Assembly (NCBI GenBank): GCA_024698885.1
Contig: JAILQQ010000062.1
Span: 1-52,014 of the forward strand
Length of the DNA stretch: 52,014 bases
From: Lachnospiraceae bacterium
GTDB taxonomy: Bacteria > Bacillota > Clostridia > Lachnospirales > Lachnospiraceae
Direction: 5' to 3'
The notes under the pieces were generated by a model. It saw only the letters and a list, made by a program, of their open reading frames with translations, made no database searches and had not been told where the DNA came from. Both the position numbers and the translations under genes were made by a program. How positions within the stretch are numbered: the first letter of the stretch is position 1; every line of letters starts with the position of its first letter. Below are positions 33,875 to 43,303 of the stretch, piece after piece.

Positions 33875-34671
33875 TGCTGCGAGAGATTACACTGGGACAG
33901 TATTATCCTGCCGATTCGATCTTGCATAAGCTGGACCCGCGCGTCAAGATCACCGGGGCCTTTCTTTATATCATTTCCATGTTTATGTTTGAGAATTACG
34001 CGGGTTATCTTCTGGCGGCGCTGTTTCTGACGATCATGATAAAGCTGTCCAGAGTTCCCTTTTCCTTTATGGTAAGGGGGCTCAGAGCGGTTGTGATCCT
34101 GATCCTCATAACGGTGTTCTTCAATCTGTTTCTGACACCGGGAGAGCCGCTTTTTCAGCTTTGGCGGTTTACGATCACAAAGGAAGGACTGCAGTCAGCC
34201 TTGAAAATGGTTTTGCGCCTGACCTTTCTGATCCTCGGCTCTTCGATCATGACGCTGACCACAACGCCGAATGCCCTGACGGACGGGATGGAGAGACTGC
34301 TCAGGCCGATGCGGATATTCAGACTGCCCGTCCATGAGATTGCCATGATGATGTCCATCGCCCTGTCCTTTATCCCGATCCTGACAGAGGAAACGGATAA
34401 GATCATGAAGGCACAGATGGCCCGCGGTGCGGATTTTGAGAGCGGTAATATCCTGAAAAGAGTCAGGTCTTTAGTACCGTTACTTGTGCCGTTATTTATC
34501 TCCGCTTTCCGGCGTGCGGGGGATCTGGCCCTTGCCATGGAAGCGCGCTGTTACCGTGGCGGCGACGGAAGGACAAAAATGAAACCTCTTTCCTATAAGA
34601 AGCGTGACAGGATCGCTTATGCGGTGATCGTGCTGTATCTGATCCTGGTAGTGGTGATACGGAGAGTATAG
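33874..34671 (+). CDS. ecfT: ECF transporter transmembrane subunit EcfT
   Basis: A 265-residue membrane subunit that links substrate-binding S components to the two ATPases. It has five or six hydrophobic segments. Two Ala-Arg coupling motifs are visible, in MARGADFES and EARCYRGGDG. The start [26 protein letters not shown] shares one base with the ecfA2 stop. No S component gene lies in the window, so the substrates are set elsewhere. Confidence 0.94.
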   Translation: MLREITLGQYYPADSILHKLDPRVKITGAFLYIISMFMFENYAGYLLAALFLTIMIKLSRVPFSFMVRGLRAVVILILITVFFNLFLTPGEPLFQLWRFTITKEGLQSALKMVLRLTFLILGSSIMTLTTTPNALTDGMERLLRPMRIFRLPVHEIAMMMSIALSFIPILTEETDKIMKAQMARGADFESGNILKRVRSLVPLLVPLFISAFRRAGDLALAMEARCYRGGDGRTKMKPLSYKKRDRIAYAVIVLYLILVVVIRRV

Positions 34672-34691
34672 GACGCGGAGGGACGATCGAC

Positions 34692-35432
34692 TTGCAAAGA
34701 AGGATCATGCTGACCATCGCATACGATGGAACAAATTTACACGGATGGCAGATTCAGCCGGGAGCGGTCACTGTGGAAAGCGTTTTGAACAGAGAGCTTT
34801 CGGCCCTTTTGAAGGAGGAGATCCATGTGATCGGAGCCTCCCGCACCGATGCCGGTGTTCACGCCGAAGGAGCGGTCTGTGTTTTTGATACGGGGTCACG
34901 GATCCCGGGGGATAAATTCTCCTTTGCCCTGAATCAGAGCCTGCCGCCGGATATCCGGGTTCTTTCTTCGAAGGAGGTGCCGGACTCCTTTCATCCGAGA
35001 CGTGCCAAATGCCGGAAAACCTATCGCTACAGTATCTGGAATGACACCTTTCCCCTGCCCACAAACAGGCTTTATACGCACTGGGTGCATGGGGCACTTG
35101 ACCTTTCCGCTATGCGAAGGGCGGCAGACTATCTGATCGGTGAGCATGATTTTAAGAGCTTCTGCAACGTGCGCTCACAGGCAGAGAGTACGGTAAGGAC
35201 CATATATGACATCGATATCCGAAAGGAAGGGAAGCAGATCGATATCCTGATCACCGGAAACGGCTTCCTGTATAATATGATCCGCATCATAGCGGGAACG
35301 CTGATCGAGATCGGTCAGGGCAAATATGCGCCGGAAAAAACAGAAGCCATGCTTTTGGCAGAGAGGCGGGAGGAAGCCGGCCAGACGGCTCCCGCGAAGG
35401 GACTGTGCCTTATGGGTTATGAATGGCTGTAA
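34692..35432 (+). CDS. truA: tRNA pseudouridine(38-40) synthase
   Basis: A 246-residue TruA that isomerises uridines 38-40 in the anticodon stem-loop. Catalytic Asp53 lies in SRTDAGVHAEG. YDGTNLHGWQIQP and NMIRIIAGTLIEIGQGK are typical. TTG 34692 is chosen over ATG 34707 because GGAGGG lies about nine bases upstream and the N-terminus then matches the family length. It follows the ECF genes, a standard Firmicutes order. Confidence 0.93.
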   Translation: MQRRIMLTIAYDGTNLHGWQIQPGAVTVESVLNRELSALLKEEIHVIGASRTDAGVHAEGAVCVFDTGSRIPGDKFSFALNQSLPPDIRVLSSKEVPDSFHPRRAKCRKTYRYSIWNDTFPLPTNRLYTHWVHGALDLSAMRRAADYLIGEHDFKSFCNVRSQAESTVRTIYDIDIRKEGKQIDILITGNGFLYNMIRIIAGTLIEIGQGKYAPEKTEAMLLAERREEAGQTAPAKGLCLMGYEWL

Positions 35433-35448
35433 TACCAGATATTGTGGC

Positions 35449-35477
35449 TTGACACGGGCTTTTGCGTGTAATATAAT
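35449..35477 (+). promoter_or_regulatory. Near-consensus sigma-A promoter of rplM-rpsI
   Basis: Perfect -35 TTGACA (35449-35454), a 17-base spacer and perfect -10 TATAAT (35472-35477). Confidence 0.85.
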
Positions 35478-35483
35478 CTTTGA

Positions 35484-35665
35484 ATGTGGCCGATGCGTCT
35501 GTCATAGCCCCGACAGTTCCTTCGGACATTTTCTGCGTCGATCTGCCTGCAGATCGTGCGCTTTTTCCATTATACGCAGCGGTTCCGTGATTCCCACACG
35601 GCTTCGGATGCGGCTCTTCAATACTGAAGTTAGAAAACGTATCGTTTACGGAGGATTTGATTGAT
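35484..35665 (+). ncRNA. 5' leader of rplM, candidate L13 leader
   Basis: About 180 bases between the promoter and rplM hold no gene. Short stems are visible: CTGTC with GACAG, and GATCTG-CCT-GCAGATC at about 35540-35556. The L13 leader RNA of Firmicutes occupies this position, and autoregulation by L13 is the expected role; the family assignment was not tested. Confidence 0.45.
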
Positions 35666-36094
35666 ATGAATACATTTATGCCAAACGAGGCAGCCATTGA
35701 GAGAAAATGGTATGTCGTCGATGCGAGCGGATATACACTCGGACGCCTCTCTTCTGAGGTAGCCAAGATCTTAAGAGGAAAGAATAAGCCTGTTTTTACG
35801 CCTCATGCGGATACCGGTGACTATGTGATCATCGTAAACGCTGCCGGCGTAAAGGTGACCGGCAACAAGCTGGACGACAAGATCTATTATCACCATACAG
35901 GTCATATCGGCGGTCTCAAGGGAGTGACCCTCAGAGAGAAAATGGATAAGAAGCCCTGCGAGGTTCTGGAAAAGGCCATCAGAGGCATGCTTCCCAAGGG
36001 CCCTTTAGGCAACAGGATGTATAAGAAGCTGTTTGTGTACGCCGGCGCGGAGCATCCGCATGCGGCACAGAAGCCGGAAGAACTTAAATTTTGA
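35666..36094 (+). CDS. rplM: 50S ribosomal protein L13
   Basis: A 142-residue L13. It shows [62 protein letters not shown] 35666 follows GGAGG at 35650-35654; the in-frame TTG 35657 is too close to that site. It is paired with rpsI downstream. Confidence 0.97.
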   Translation: MNTFMPNEAAIERKWYVVDASGYTLGRLSSEVAKILRGKNKPVFTPHADTGDYVIIVNAAGVKVTGNKLDDKIYYHHTGHIGGLKGVTLREKMDKKPCEVLEKAIRGMLPKGPLGNRMYKKLFVYAGAEHPHAAQKPEELKF

Positions 36095-36126
36095 GGTTGA
36101 ATTACTTTCGTAAGGAGGAATAGAAA

Positions 36127-36531
36127 GTGGCTAAAAAAGCAGCATCGGAAAGATATTACGGAACGGGCAGAAGAAAAAGCTCGGTAGCGAGAGTATATAT
36201 TATGCCCGGAAAAGGCAATATCACGATCAACAAGAGAGATATAGATGATTATTTCGGTCTGGAAACGTTAAAGAAGATCGTTCGCCAGCCCTTTGAAGCG
36301 ACAGAAACGAATGATAAATTCGATGTTCTGGTCAACGTTCACGGCGGCGGCTATACCGGTCAGGCCGGTGCGATCCGTCACGGTATTTCCCGTGCATTAG
36401 TGAAGGCTGACGCGGAATATCGTCCGACCCTGAAGGCAGCGGGCTACTTAACGAGAGACCCTCGCATGAAGGAAAGAAAGAAGTACGGCCTCAAGGCAGC
36501 AAGAAGAGCGCCTCAGTTCAGCAAACGTTGA
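36127..36531 (+). CDS. rpsI: 30S ribosomal protein S9
   Basis: A 134-residue S9 whose C-terminal tail (RRAPQFSKR) reaches the P-site t[38 protein letters not shown] is diagnostic. The start is GTG at 36127 after AAGGAGG. A terminator follows. Confidence 0.97.
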   Translation: MAKKAASERYYGTGRRKSSVARVYIMPGKGNITINKRDIDDYFGLETLKKIVRQPFEATETNDKFDVLVNVHGGGYTGQAGAIRHGISRALVKADAEYRPTLKAAGYLTRDPRMKERKKYGLKAARRAPQFSKR

Positions 36532-36544
36532 TCATTGGATACAG

Positions 36545-36576
36545 CCCCCGAAAACCAGTCGGTATTCGGGGGTTTT
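36545..36576 (+). terminator. Intrinsic terminator after rpsI
   Basis: CCCCCGAA (36545-36552) and TTCGGGGG (36565-36572), with an inner ACC/GGT pairing, followed by TTTT. Confidence 0.85.
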
Positions 36577-36604
36577 GCTTTCTCCGAAAATAATATGCTG
36601 CCCC

Positions 36605-36623
36605 TTGACATTTGTGCTATACT
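36605..36623 (+). promoter_or_regulatory. Possible promoter of the lipoprotein-ABC genes
   Basis: An extended -10 TGCTATACT ends at 36623. A TTGACA at 36605-36610 is too close to act as its -35, so either the extended -10 works alone or the -10 lies further downstream. Confidence 0.3.
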
Positions 36624-36656
36624 TAAAAAAATGACTATTGACACAGGAGGAGACAA

Positions 36657-37712
36657 ATGAAAAAAAGATCGTTCAAAGCTTCAGCTGCAATATTTATGAT
36701 CATGGCATTTATTCTGAGCGGATGCGCATATCCGATGATACCGGGAGGTACAGTTCCTTCCGCCGGCAATGTGCCGGGCCAGGCAGAAGAGGCACTTTTG
36801 GATGAAAGTCCTGCGAACACCGGAGAAACGGAAGCTGCTTTGCGGATCGGCTCCCTGAAGGGACCCACCTCCATCGGCCTTGTCAAGCTCCTGCATGAAG
36901 CGGAGAACACGCCCTATTCCTTTACCATGGAAACACAGGCGGACGTGCTGCTTGCGGGCATGGTAAACGGAGACCTGGATATTGCCCTGATCCCCGCGAA
37001 CGTGGCAAGCGTGCTTTATCAGAAGACTAAGGGCGCTGTCGCAGTGATCGATATCAATACACTGGGTGTATTATATATGGTGAGCGGTGATGAAACCATT
37101 CAGAGCCTTGCGGATCTCGAAGGTAAAACCGTCTATACCACCGGTGCGGGAACAACGCCGGAATATGTTTTAACGTACCTTCTTTCCGAAAACGGTCTGC
37201 TTGATAAAGTCAATATTGAATTCAAATCCGAGGCAACCGAGGTGGCGGCTCTGCTCGCCGGTGATCCGGAAGCGGTCGGAATGCTTCCGCAGCCTTTCGT
37301 GACGGCAGCGCTTGCGCAAAACGAGAAGCTGGCCGTTGTACTGGATATGACCGAGGAATGGAACGCCCTGCAGAATGGTTCCTCTCTGGTGACCGGTGTT
37401 ACGGTGGTCAGAAAGGATGTGCTTGAAAACAGCCCGGAAGCGGTCGGCCAGTTTTTAAAGGACCATGCGGAAAGCACCGCGTTTGTAAACGATAATACCG
37501 CCGAAGCCGCCCAGTATACCGCCGAAGCCGGCATTATCGAAAAGGCTCCGGTGGCGGAGAAGGCAATTCCTTACTGCAATATCGTCTGCATCACCGGCGA
37601 GGAAATGAAGACGGCGCTTTCCGGATATCTTAAGGTGCTGTATGGCCAGGATCCGGCTGCCGTCGGCGGAAGCCTGCCGGAAGATGATTTTTATTTTACT
37701 GATGAACCGTAA
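36657..37712 (+). CDS. NitT/TauT-type ABC transporter substrate-binding lipoprotein
   Basis: A 351-residue lipoprotein. The signal peptide ends LSGC with Cys23 as the lipidated residue, followed by a Pro/Ala/Glu linker. The binding domain (about 62-340) resembles NMT1/SsuA-type proteins: KGPTSIGLVKLL, DIALIPANVASVLYQ, LGVLYMVSGDETIQSLADLEGKTVYTTGAGTTPEYVLTYLL. AGGAGGAG precedes the ATG. It is followed directly by the permease-ATPase fusion. The ligand (sulfonate, nitrogen compound, thiamine precursor or other) cannot be told. Confidence 0.88.
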   Translation: MKKRSFKASAAIFMIMAFILSGCAYPMIPGGTVPSAGNVPGQAEEALLDESPANTGETEAALRIGSLKGPTSIGLVKLLHEAENTPYSFTMETQADVLLAGMVNGDLDIALIPANVASVLYQKTKGAVAVIDINTLGVLYMVSGDETIQSLADLEGKTVYTTGAGTTPEYVLTYLLSENGLLDKVNIEFKSEATEVAALLAGDPEAVGMLPQPFVTAALAQNEKLAVVLDMTEEWNALQNGSSLVTGVTVVRKDVLENSPEAVGQFLKDHAESTAFVNDNTAEAAQYTAEAGIIEKAPVAEKAIPYCNIVCITGEEMKTALSGYLKVLYGQDPAAVGGSLPEDDFYFTDEP

Positions 37713-37723
37713 GGAATAATCTC

Positions 37724-39142
37724 TTGAAAAAAGATTCCCTCAGGCATCCGCTGATCATAGCGTTCTGGCTACTGCTCTGGCAGCTGACCGCCCTTTTTAT
37801 CCATAACCCGATCTATTTTGCCGGTCCGTTTGAAACGGTACGGGAGCTTTTTCGTCAGGCAGCGACAGACACCTTCTGGTGGTCTGTCGCCGGCTCCCTG
37901 TTTCGTATCCTGACAGGTTTTCTGGCCGCCTTCATGACGGCCTGCGGGCTGGCCTTTTTATCTTTTCTTTTTCCCCGTTTCGCTGAATTTCTGGCTCCTG
38001 TGATCTCTCTTTTCAAATCGGTCCCCGTTGCGGCGGTTGTTGTCATCCTGCTGATCTGGTGGGGCTCTGATTATCTTGTGCTGTGTATCAGCTTTATGGT
38101 GATCCTTCCCAATATTTACGGAAATCTGTTAACCGGTCTGCAAAAGACGGATCCGAAGCTTCTTGAGATGGCCGAGGTTTACAGGGTCCCACTCAGGGAA
38201 CGGTTTTTCTGGATCTATCGCCCTTCTTATATCCCGTATTTACAAACCGCGCTTTCTTTTTCCATGGGAATGGGCTTTAAGGCGGGTATTGCGGCTGAGA
38301 TCATCGGTCTTCCGGGAAACAGCATCGGCAGACAGCTGTATCAGGATAAAATATATCTGAACACGCCCGGGGTTTTCGCCTGGATCGTCACGATCCTTCT
38401 GCTTACCACGATCACCGAAGCGATACTCATGTTTTTGCAAAGACGGATCGCTTCCTTTCCCCGCCCCATCCTCTTAAAAGTACTTCCTTCGGCGAAGCCG
38501 AACGGAAACGCGGCAGAAAGCGGTGCGATCTCTCCTGTCCGATTGACCGACGTCAAAAAAAGCTATGAGGACAGAGAGGTGCTGTATACGGATATTTCAT
38601 TAGAGGCCGGCGAGATCTATCATCTGAGAGGTGCCTCCGGCTGCGGAAAAACAACACTGCTGCATATTCTGGCAGGACTCGTCGAAGCGGATGGTGAAAA
38701 GCCTTCGGGGCTGCCGCCAAAGGAAAGGATCCGGATGGTCTTTCAGGAGGACCGGGTGATCATGCAGGCAAATTCCCTTCGCAACCTCTGCCTGGCAGGC
38801 TGTCAGGGAAATCCTGCTCAGGCGCTGAAGGAGCTTTTACCTGCCGAGACCCTGTTTGAACCGGTCTCGCAGTTAAGCGGCGGAGAAAAAAGACGTCTTT
38901 GCGTGATCCGGGCCATGCTTTCTCCCTGCGATATCCTGCTCATGGATGAACCCTTTACCGGCCTTGACCGGGGGTCAAAGGAAAAGCTGATCCGTTTTAT
39001 ATCCGCAAACCGGAACGGGCGGACGCTTCTTGTCGTCAGCCATGATGAAGAGGATGCAGAACTGCTTGGCGCGCACAGGTTATATTTAAAAGAAAGACAA
39101 ATATGCTTTACGGAAGGGGAAAAGAGGGAAACGGGATGTTAA
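37724..39142 (+). CDS. ABC transporter permease fused to its ATPase
   Basis: A 472-residue protein with both ABC transporter parts. Residues 1-250 are a SsuC/TauC-type permease with about six membrane segments and the coupling (EAA-type) loop LEMAEVYRVPLRERFFWIYRPSYIPY (about 147-172). Residues about 270-470 are an ATPase with Walker A GASGCGKT (303-310), Q341, signature LSGGE (384-388), Walker B ILLMDEP (404-410) and switch His440. These parts are normally separate genes in this importer class. It starts with TTG at 37724 after AAGGA, 11 bases after the lipoprotein gene. A dimer would make the full transporter. Confidence 0.88.
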   Translation: MKKDSLRHPLIIAFWLLLWQLTALFIHNPIYFAGPFETVRELFRQAATDTFWWSVAGSLFRILTGFLAAFMTACGLAFLSFLFPRFAEFLAPVISLFKSVPVAAVVVILLIWWGSDYLVLCISFMVILPNIYGNLLTGLQKTDPKLLEMAEVYRVPLRERFFWIYRPSYIPYLQTALSFSMGMGFKAGIAAEIIGLPGNSIGRQLYQDKIYLNTPGVFAWIVTILLLTTITEAILMFLQRRIASFPRPILLKVLPSAKPNGNAAESGAISPVRLTDVKKSYEDREVLYTDISLEAGEIYHLRGASGCGKTTLLHILAGLVEADGEKPSGLPPKERIRMVFQEDRVIMQANSLRNLCLAGCQGNPAQALKELLPAETLFEPVSQLSGGEKRRLCVIRAMLSPCDILLMDEPFTGLDRGSKEKLIRFISANRNGRTLLVVSHDEEDAELLGAHRLYLKERQICFTEGEKRETGC

Positions 39143-39936
39143 ATAACAACGTTATATCTATTGAACTTATTGATGCGAAGGAAAACGTCAGGGAACATTG
39201 TGAGGGAAACGGACACTGCGAACTGGTCTGGTACGGCAGTTATGAACCGGGAGATATGATCCGGGTGCAGGCCGTACAGGGCTCTTTTGTCAGGCTTCAG
39301 ATCGATCAGCTGATCAGTCCCGCGAGCCTGTACTTTGACGAAGGTACCTTCTTATTTCCGATCCCCTTTGGCTCCGCGAAGGATCCGTATCCGTTTTCAG
39401 CCTTTACCGGGATCCATCATCAGCTGAGCGCCTTTTATTTTGAAAAACCGGAAGGAACCGGGCTGCTCAGCGAGAATCCGCTGGATGTCCGGGGCGACTG
39501 CGGGGTATATCCGCACTGCAGCGCCAGTATTGAAACAAGAGGGGAGGCTGTTTTTGCTGCGCGGAATACGATCGATGGCCTGCTGATCACACCCGGACAC
39601 GGCATCTGGCCCTATTCCTCCTGGGGCTGCGGCCGGGATACGACGGCTCATATAGATCTCTGGTTCGGGCGTCCGGTATGGGTCGAAGAGGTTCAGCTGT
39701 TTTTACGCGCTGATTTTCCCCATGACAATTATTGGAAGGAAGGCCGTCTGACCTTCGGAGATGACTTTGAAACCACTGTCAGCATGACAAAAACGGGAGA
39801 ATGCCAGACCGTCTGGCGCGGCGAGCCGGTATTATGCGATCATGTGCGGTTGAGCCATCTTATCCTCGATGAGAAGGAGCCGGGACTTTTCGCCTCTCTG
39901 ACGCAGTGGAGAATATGGGGCAGGGAAGAGTTTTGA
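39136..39936 (+). CDS. Unrecognised cytosolic protein, ABC-operon partner
   Basis: A 266-residue protein without signal peptide or membrane segment. It overlaps the ABC fusion gene by 7 bases; ATG 39136 follows GAGGG. It is rich in Trp, His, Gly and aromatics. NTIDGLLITPGHGIWPYSSWGCGRD and the late part VEEVQLFLRADFPHDNYWKEG...LSHLILDEKEPGLFASLTQWRIWG resemble a beta-sandwich carbohydrate-binding fold such as discoidin/F5-8C, but only loosely. It is probably transcribed with the transporter. I do not recognise the family with confidence. Confidence 0.65.
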   Translation: MLNNNVISIELIDAKENVREHCEGNGHCELVWYGSYEPGDMIRVQAVQGSFVRLQIDQLISPASLYFDEGTFLFPIPFGSAKDPYPFSAFTGIHHQLSAFYFEKPEGTGLLSENPLDVRGDCGVYPHCSASIETRGEAVFAARNTIDGLLITPGHGIWPYSSWGCGRDTTAHIDLWFGRPVWVEEVQLFLRADFPHDNYWKEGRLTFGDDFETTVSMTKTGECQTVWRGEPVLCDHVRLSHLILDEKEPGLFASLTQWRIWGREEF

Positions 39937-39948
39937 AAACAGGAAACC

Positions 39949-39977
39949 TTGTTTGGCAGTAGAAATTGTGAGATAAT
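39949..39977 (+). promoter_or_regulatory. Promoter of the large MscS gene
   Basis: -35 TTGTTT (39949-39954), a 17-base spacer and -10 GATAAT (39972-39977), with TG two bases upstream of the -10. Confidence 0.5.
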
Positions 39978-40018
39978 TTACGGGAAACAGAACGAATTCG
40001 GGAAAGCTGACGGAAAAG

Positions 40019-43000
40019 ATGGATCAGAGTTCAAACGGAAAATGGAACGCAATTAAAGGAATATACAGAAAACGGGCCTGGCGGATACTGACTATGATCG
40101 GTATCAGCGTCATTGCTTTTTTCTTTCTGCAGCAGTGGTTTCTGCAAAATGAGGCGAGAGAGGAGCAGGAGCAGAACAATCAGAGATATTTTGCCTCCGA
40201 GATATCAAAGCTTGACAGCAATAACGGTGAGGTAAAAGATCTGAAGAAGTATTTCCATGAGAATAACCGGATCATGTTAGACGACCTTGTGGAAGCGTAT
40301 TCCGGCGATAATTATAAAAGACTGGAATCGATGAGCGAGAGGGATCAGAGCGACCTGCTGATGAATGCCACCGCTACCATGGAAAACTGCTTGTGGATGC
40401 TTATCGTAAACAGAGACGCAGATATCATTATTTCCAGCAATTACATGAATAACGGGCTGAATGTCGTAGAAGACGGCGATATCGGCATCACGCTGGAGGA
40501 ATATCAGGAATTCTGCGACGGAAAGCAGCAATATCTGGAGGTGGATAATCCTTATTATGAGGAAGACGAAGACCTGGGTACCATGTTTTATCTGTACTGT
40601 AAGGTGATCCCCCGGACCTACGGGACGGATGGCTACAAATATATGCTGCTTGGGTTTTCGTCGAAGATCATTGATGCGGCGGAAGAGAGGATGGGCGATC
40701 CCGACGTCTGGCTGAACAGCTCGACCATCGGCAACGGGGGCAGCGTCTTTATGGTGGATGCTGAATGTGACCTGGTGACCTACGGTACGCTGAAGGGAGA
40801 GGATAAAACCGGATCCGACGCCTCTTCTCTCGGTTTTACGCCGGAGATTCTGAAGGACAGATATACGGGAACCAATATGATCGACGGGACCAGCTGTTAT
40901 GTTTCGGTCCGGTCGTATTCCTCCGAACTGTACGGGGAGGATAATTATATCATTATCACACATCCCGTCAGTGTCATGCGGAACCTGAATTCTTCCGTGA
41001 TCCTCTGGAATATCTGCTTCTTACTGATCATGATCCTGCTGATGCTCGCGTATTCTTCCTATGTCCGTCTGGAGACACTGAAAAACGAAGAAGATCTGCG
41101 CGGGATCAGACTGTTTGGCAAAGCGGGAGGAAATACGATTTTCAGCCGCAGCCTGGCCGGAAAGATCCTTCCGATCGTATTCACGGCAGTTTTTCTCGTT
41201 TTCGGTGCCACTTTCTACTTTCACGCACTCATCAAGCTTTCGGATTGCTTTTCGGAGTCCGTGGCGGTCGAGGAGGAAATATCGAAAACCGTGGAGGAAA
41301 GCGCGGTTTTACGCGGCGATTTTCTGGATTATTATAATATGCAGTATGTGAGCAGAGCCAGGCTCATGTCGTTTATTGTTTCCCTGAACAGCAGTCAGTA
41401 TATGAACTATGAGAAGGGAAAAGAAAACCTTAACTTTTTTGGGACAGACGCTTCCGACAACGCTCTTTATGTGATCAACGATTCCGAGGCCCTGATAAAG
41501 TTAATGGAATCCAATTATGTGGAGAACATCTATCTGATCTCCGATATGGGAACGACGATCGCGACCTCCTCCACCTTCTGGAATTTCTCCCTCAGTACGG
41601 ATCCCGAGGATCAGTCTTATGAGTTCTGGGATGTTCTGGACGGTAAAGTCGATTATCTCGCACAGGATGTCATGATCAGCGATGAAGGGAGAAATTCCCA
41701 GTTTATCGGCTGCACTTTATACTACTATACCTGTGCGGACGAGGACGGCAATATAAAATACGTTGACTATGCGGATTACCTGGATCAGGAGGACGGTAAT
41801 TATAAGGGCAGTGAGATCACACGCCACAGAGGCCTTTTGCAGATCGAACTGAACCCGGAGGATGAAAGCGAGATCATGGAAAGCGCGCGTCCGGAATATG
41901 TCCTGGCGCATACACAGATTTCAGACGAAGGTTATCTGATCGGCTTTCAGTACAGCGAAGAGGATGAGGATTATGTCGTTTTCTACTCCCCGATTTCCTC
42001 GATGATCGATAAGACCGCGACGGAACTGGATTTTTCGGAAAATGCCTTCAGCGGGAGCTACAATGGTTTTCATGTGATCAACGGCATGCGCTGCCTGCAG
42101 AGCTTCCGGCAGGCGGATGATTACTTTATCGCCACAGCGCTCCCTCTTGAGGTACTGTATGCGGGGTGCTTCAGAACCGCTGTCTTCTGTGCGCTGTATT
42201 CGCTTTTCGTCTTGCTTTTGGCATCCGGCTATACCTTGTTCGTAGGTAAGATGGATGAAGAGGAGCTCTACCGGGAGGAAACAGACCCTCTGGCGATCTT
42301 CGGGCATCTGGAATCCACCCGGGGATGGAAAAAGAAAACGCCGACGCAGAAATTTGAAACCCTGATCCGGGTCAGCCTTCTTTTCCTCGGCATCGTATTT
42401 CTTGTTTCCATTATCATCGAGGCAGTAGGATCCGGCAATAACTCCGCTATTGTATATATCATGAGCGGGGAATGGGACAGAGGCGTGCATATTTTCTCCC
42501 TGTCGGCCTGCTTTGTGATCATTCTTATCTCATTCCTGCTGTTTCGGCTTTTTGAGCACATTGTCAGCCTGATCGCCGCGGTCTTTGGCAGCAGGGTGGT
42601 TACGATGATGAAGCTCTGCTTATCCCTGATCAGAGCTGCCGTGGTACTGATCGTTATCCTGTACTGCCTGTTCTTAATGGGAATAAATGCTACGAGACTT
42701 TTAGCCTCCGCAGGGATCATGTCGGTGGTAGTCGGTCTCGGGGCCCAGAGCCTGGTGGGAGATCTTCTGGCAGGAATATTCATTGTTATGGAGGGATCCG
42801 TTCATGTGGGAGATTATATCCTCATTAATGAGGTGCGCGGCAAGGTCATTGATATAGGACTGCGGACGACCCGATACGAGGATGACAATCAGAATATCCG
42901 GATCATCTGTAATAACGAAATGAAGTCCTTCATCAATCTGTCCATGAAATATTCCGTTGTGTTTTACTATATTCCGGTTCCCTATGAGGAGGATTATCCG

Positions 43001-43285
43001 AAGATCAGAAAGATCCTGAACGAGGAATTTCTGCAGATTTACGCAGATCACCGCTTTTTAAAGGGCATACCGTCCTGTCTGGGGATCCAGCGGTTTTCCG
43101 AAAGCTCGGTGGATCTGTGCGTCAGATTTATGTGTGACGAAAGCGAACGGCTGACGGTCCAGCGCTTTATGTATGATCAGATCATGCGGATCTTTATGGA
43201 GAATGATATCCATATTCCGTTCAACCAGATCGATGTGCATTTTGACCGGGAGTTTGCTCCGGAAAACGAGAGAGATGAACGGTGA
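40019..43285 (+). CDS. Large MscS-family channel with two predicted extracytoplasmic sensor domains
   Basis: A 1088-residue membrane protein. A first membrane helix (about 22-42) leads to an extracytoplasmic region (about 43-323) closed by a helix (about 324-349). A second helix (about 377-405) opens another extracytoplasmic region (about 406-713) closed by a helix (about 714-745). Helices from about 780 to 925 lead into the MscS pore and beta domain: the pore segment is SAGIMSVVVGLGAQSLVGDLLAGIF, followed by GDYILINEVRGKVIDIGLRTTRYEDDNQN and a C-terminal alpha/beta part. The outer regions have the size and flanking-helix layout of tandem Cache-like domains, which is inference. Typical MscS proteins have about 280 residues. 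A terminator follows. Confidence 0.85.
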   Translation: MDQSSNGKWNAIKGIYRKRAWRILTMIGISVIAFFFLQQWFLQNEAREEQEQNNQRYFASEISKLDSNNGEVKDLKKYFHENNRIMLDDLVEAYSGDNYKRLESMSERDQSDLLMNATATMENCLWMLIVNRDADIIISSNYMNNGLNVVEDGDIGITLEEYQEFCDGKQQYLEVDNPYYEEDEDLGTMFYLYCKVIPRTYGTDGYKYMLLGFSSKIIDAAEERMGDPDVWLNSSTIGNGGSVFMVDAECDLVTYGTLKGEDKTGSDASSLGFTPEILKDRYTGTNMIDGTSCYVSVRSYSSELYGEDNYIIITHPVSVMRNLNSSVILWNICFLLIMILLMLAYSSYVRLETLKNEEDLRGIRLFGKAGGNTIFSRSLAGKILPIVFTAVFLVFGATFYFHALIKLSDCFSESVAVEEEISKTVEESAVLRGDFLDYYNMQYVSRARLMSFIVSLNSSQYMNYEKGKENLNFFGTDASDNALYVINDSEALIKLMESNYVENIYLISDMGTTIATSSTFWNFSLSTDPEDQSYEFWDVLDGKVDYLAQDVMISDEGRNSQFIGCTLYYYTCADEDGNIKYVDYADYLDQEDGNYKGSEITRHRGLLQIELNPEDESEIMESARPEYVLAHTQISDEGYLIGFQYSEEDEDYVVFYSPISSMIDKTATELDFSENAFSGSYNGFHVINGMRCLQSFRQADDYFIATALPLEVLYAGCFRTAVFCALYSLFVLLLASGYTLFVGKMDEEELYREETDPLAIFGHLESTRGWKKKTPTQKFETLIRVSLLFLGIVFLVSIIIEAVGSGNNSAIVYIMSGEWDRGVHIFSLSACFVIILISFLLFRLFEHIVSLIAAVFGSRVVTMMKLCLSLIRAAVVLIVILYCLFLMGINATRLLASAGIMSVVVGLGAQSLVGDLLAGIFIVMEGSVHVGDYILINEVRGKVIDIGLRTTRYEDDNQNIRIICNNEMKSFINLSMKYSVVFYYIPVPYEEDYPKIRKILNEEFLQIYADHRFLKGIPSCLGIQRFSESSVDLCVRFMCDESERLTVQRFMYDQIMRIFMENDIHIPFNQIDVHFDREFAPENERDER

Positions 43286-43303
43286 CAGATCTTTTTCAAC
43301 CCG

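Noticed and set aside
40277-40963. 228-codon minus-strand frame inside the MscS gene
   Set aside because: It lies wholly within the large channel frame, with no start signal.
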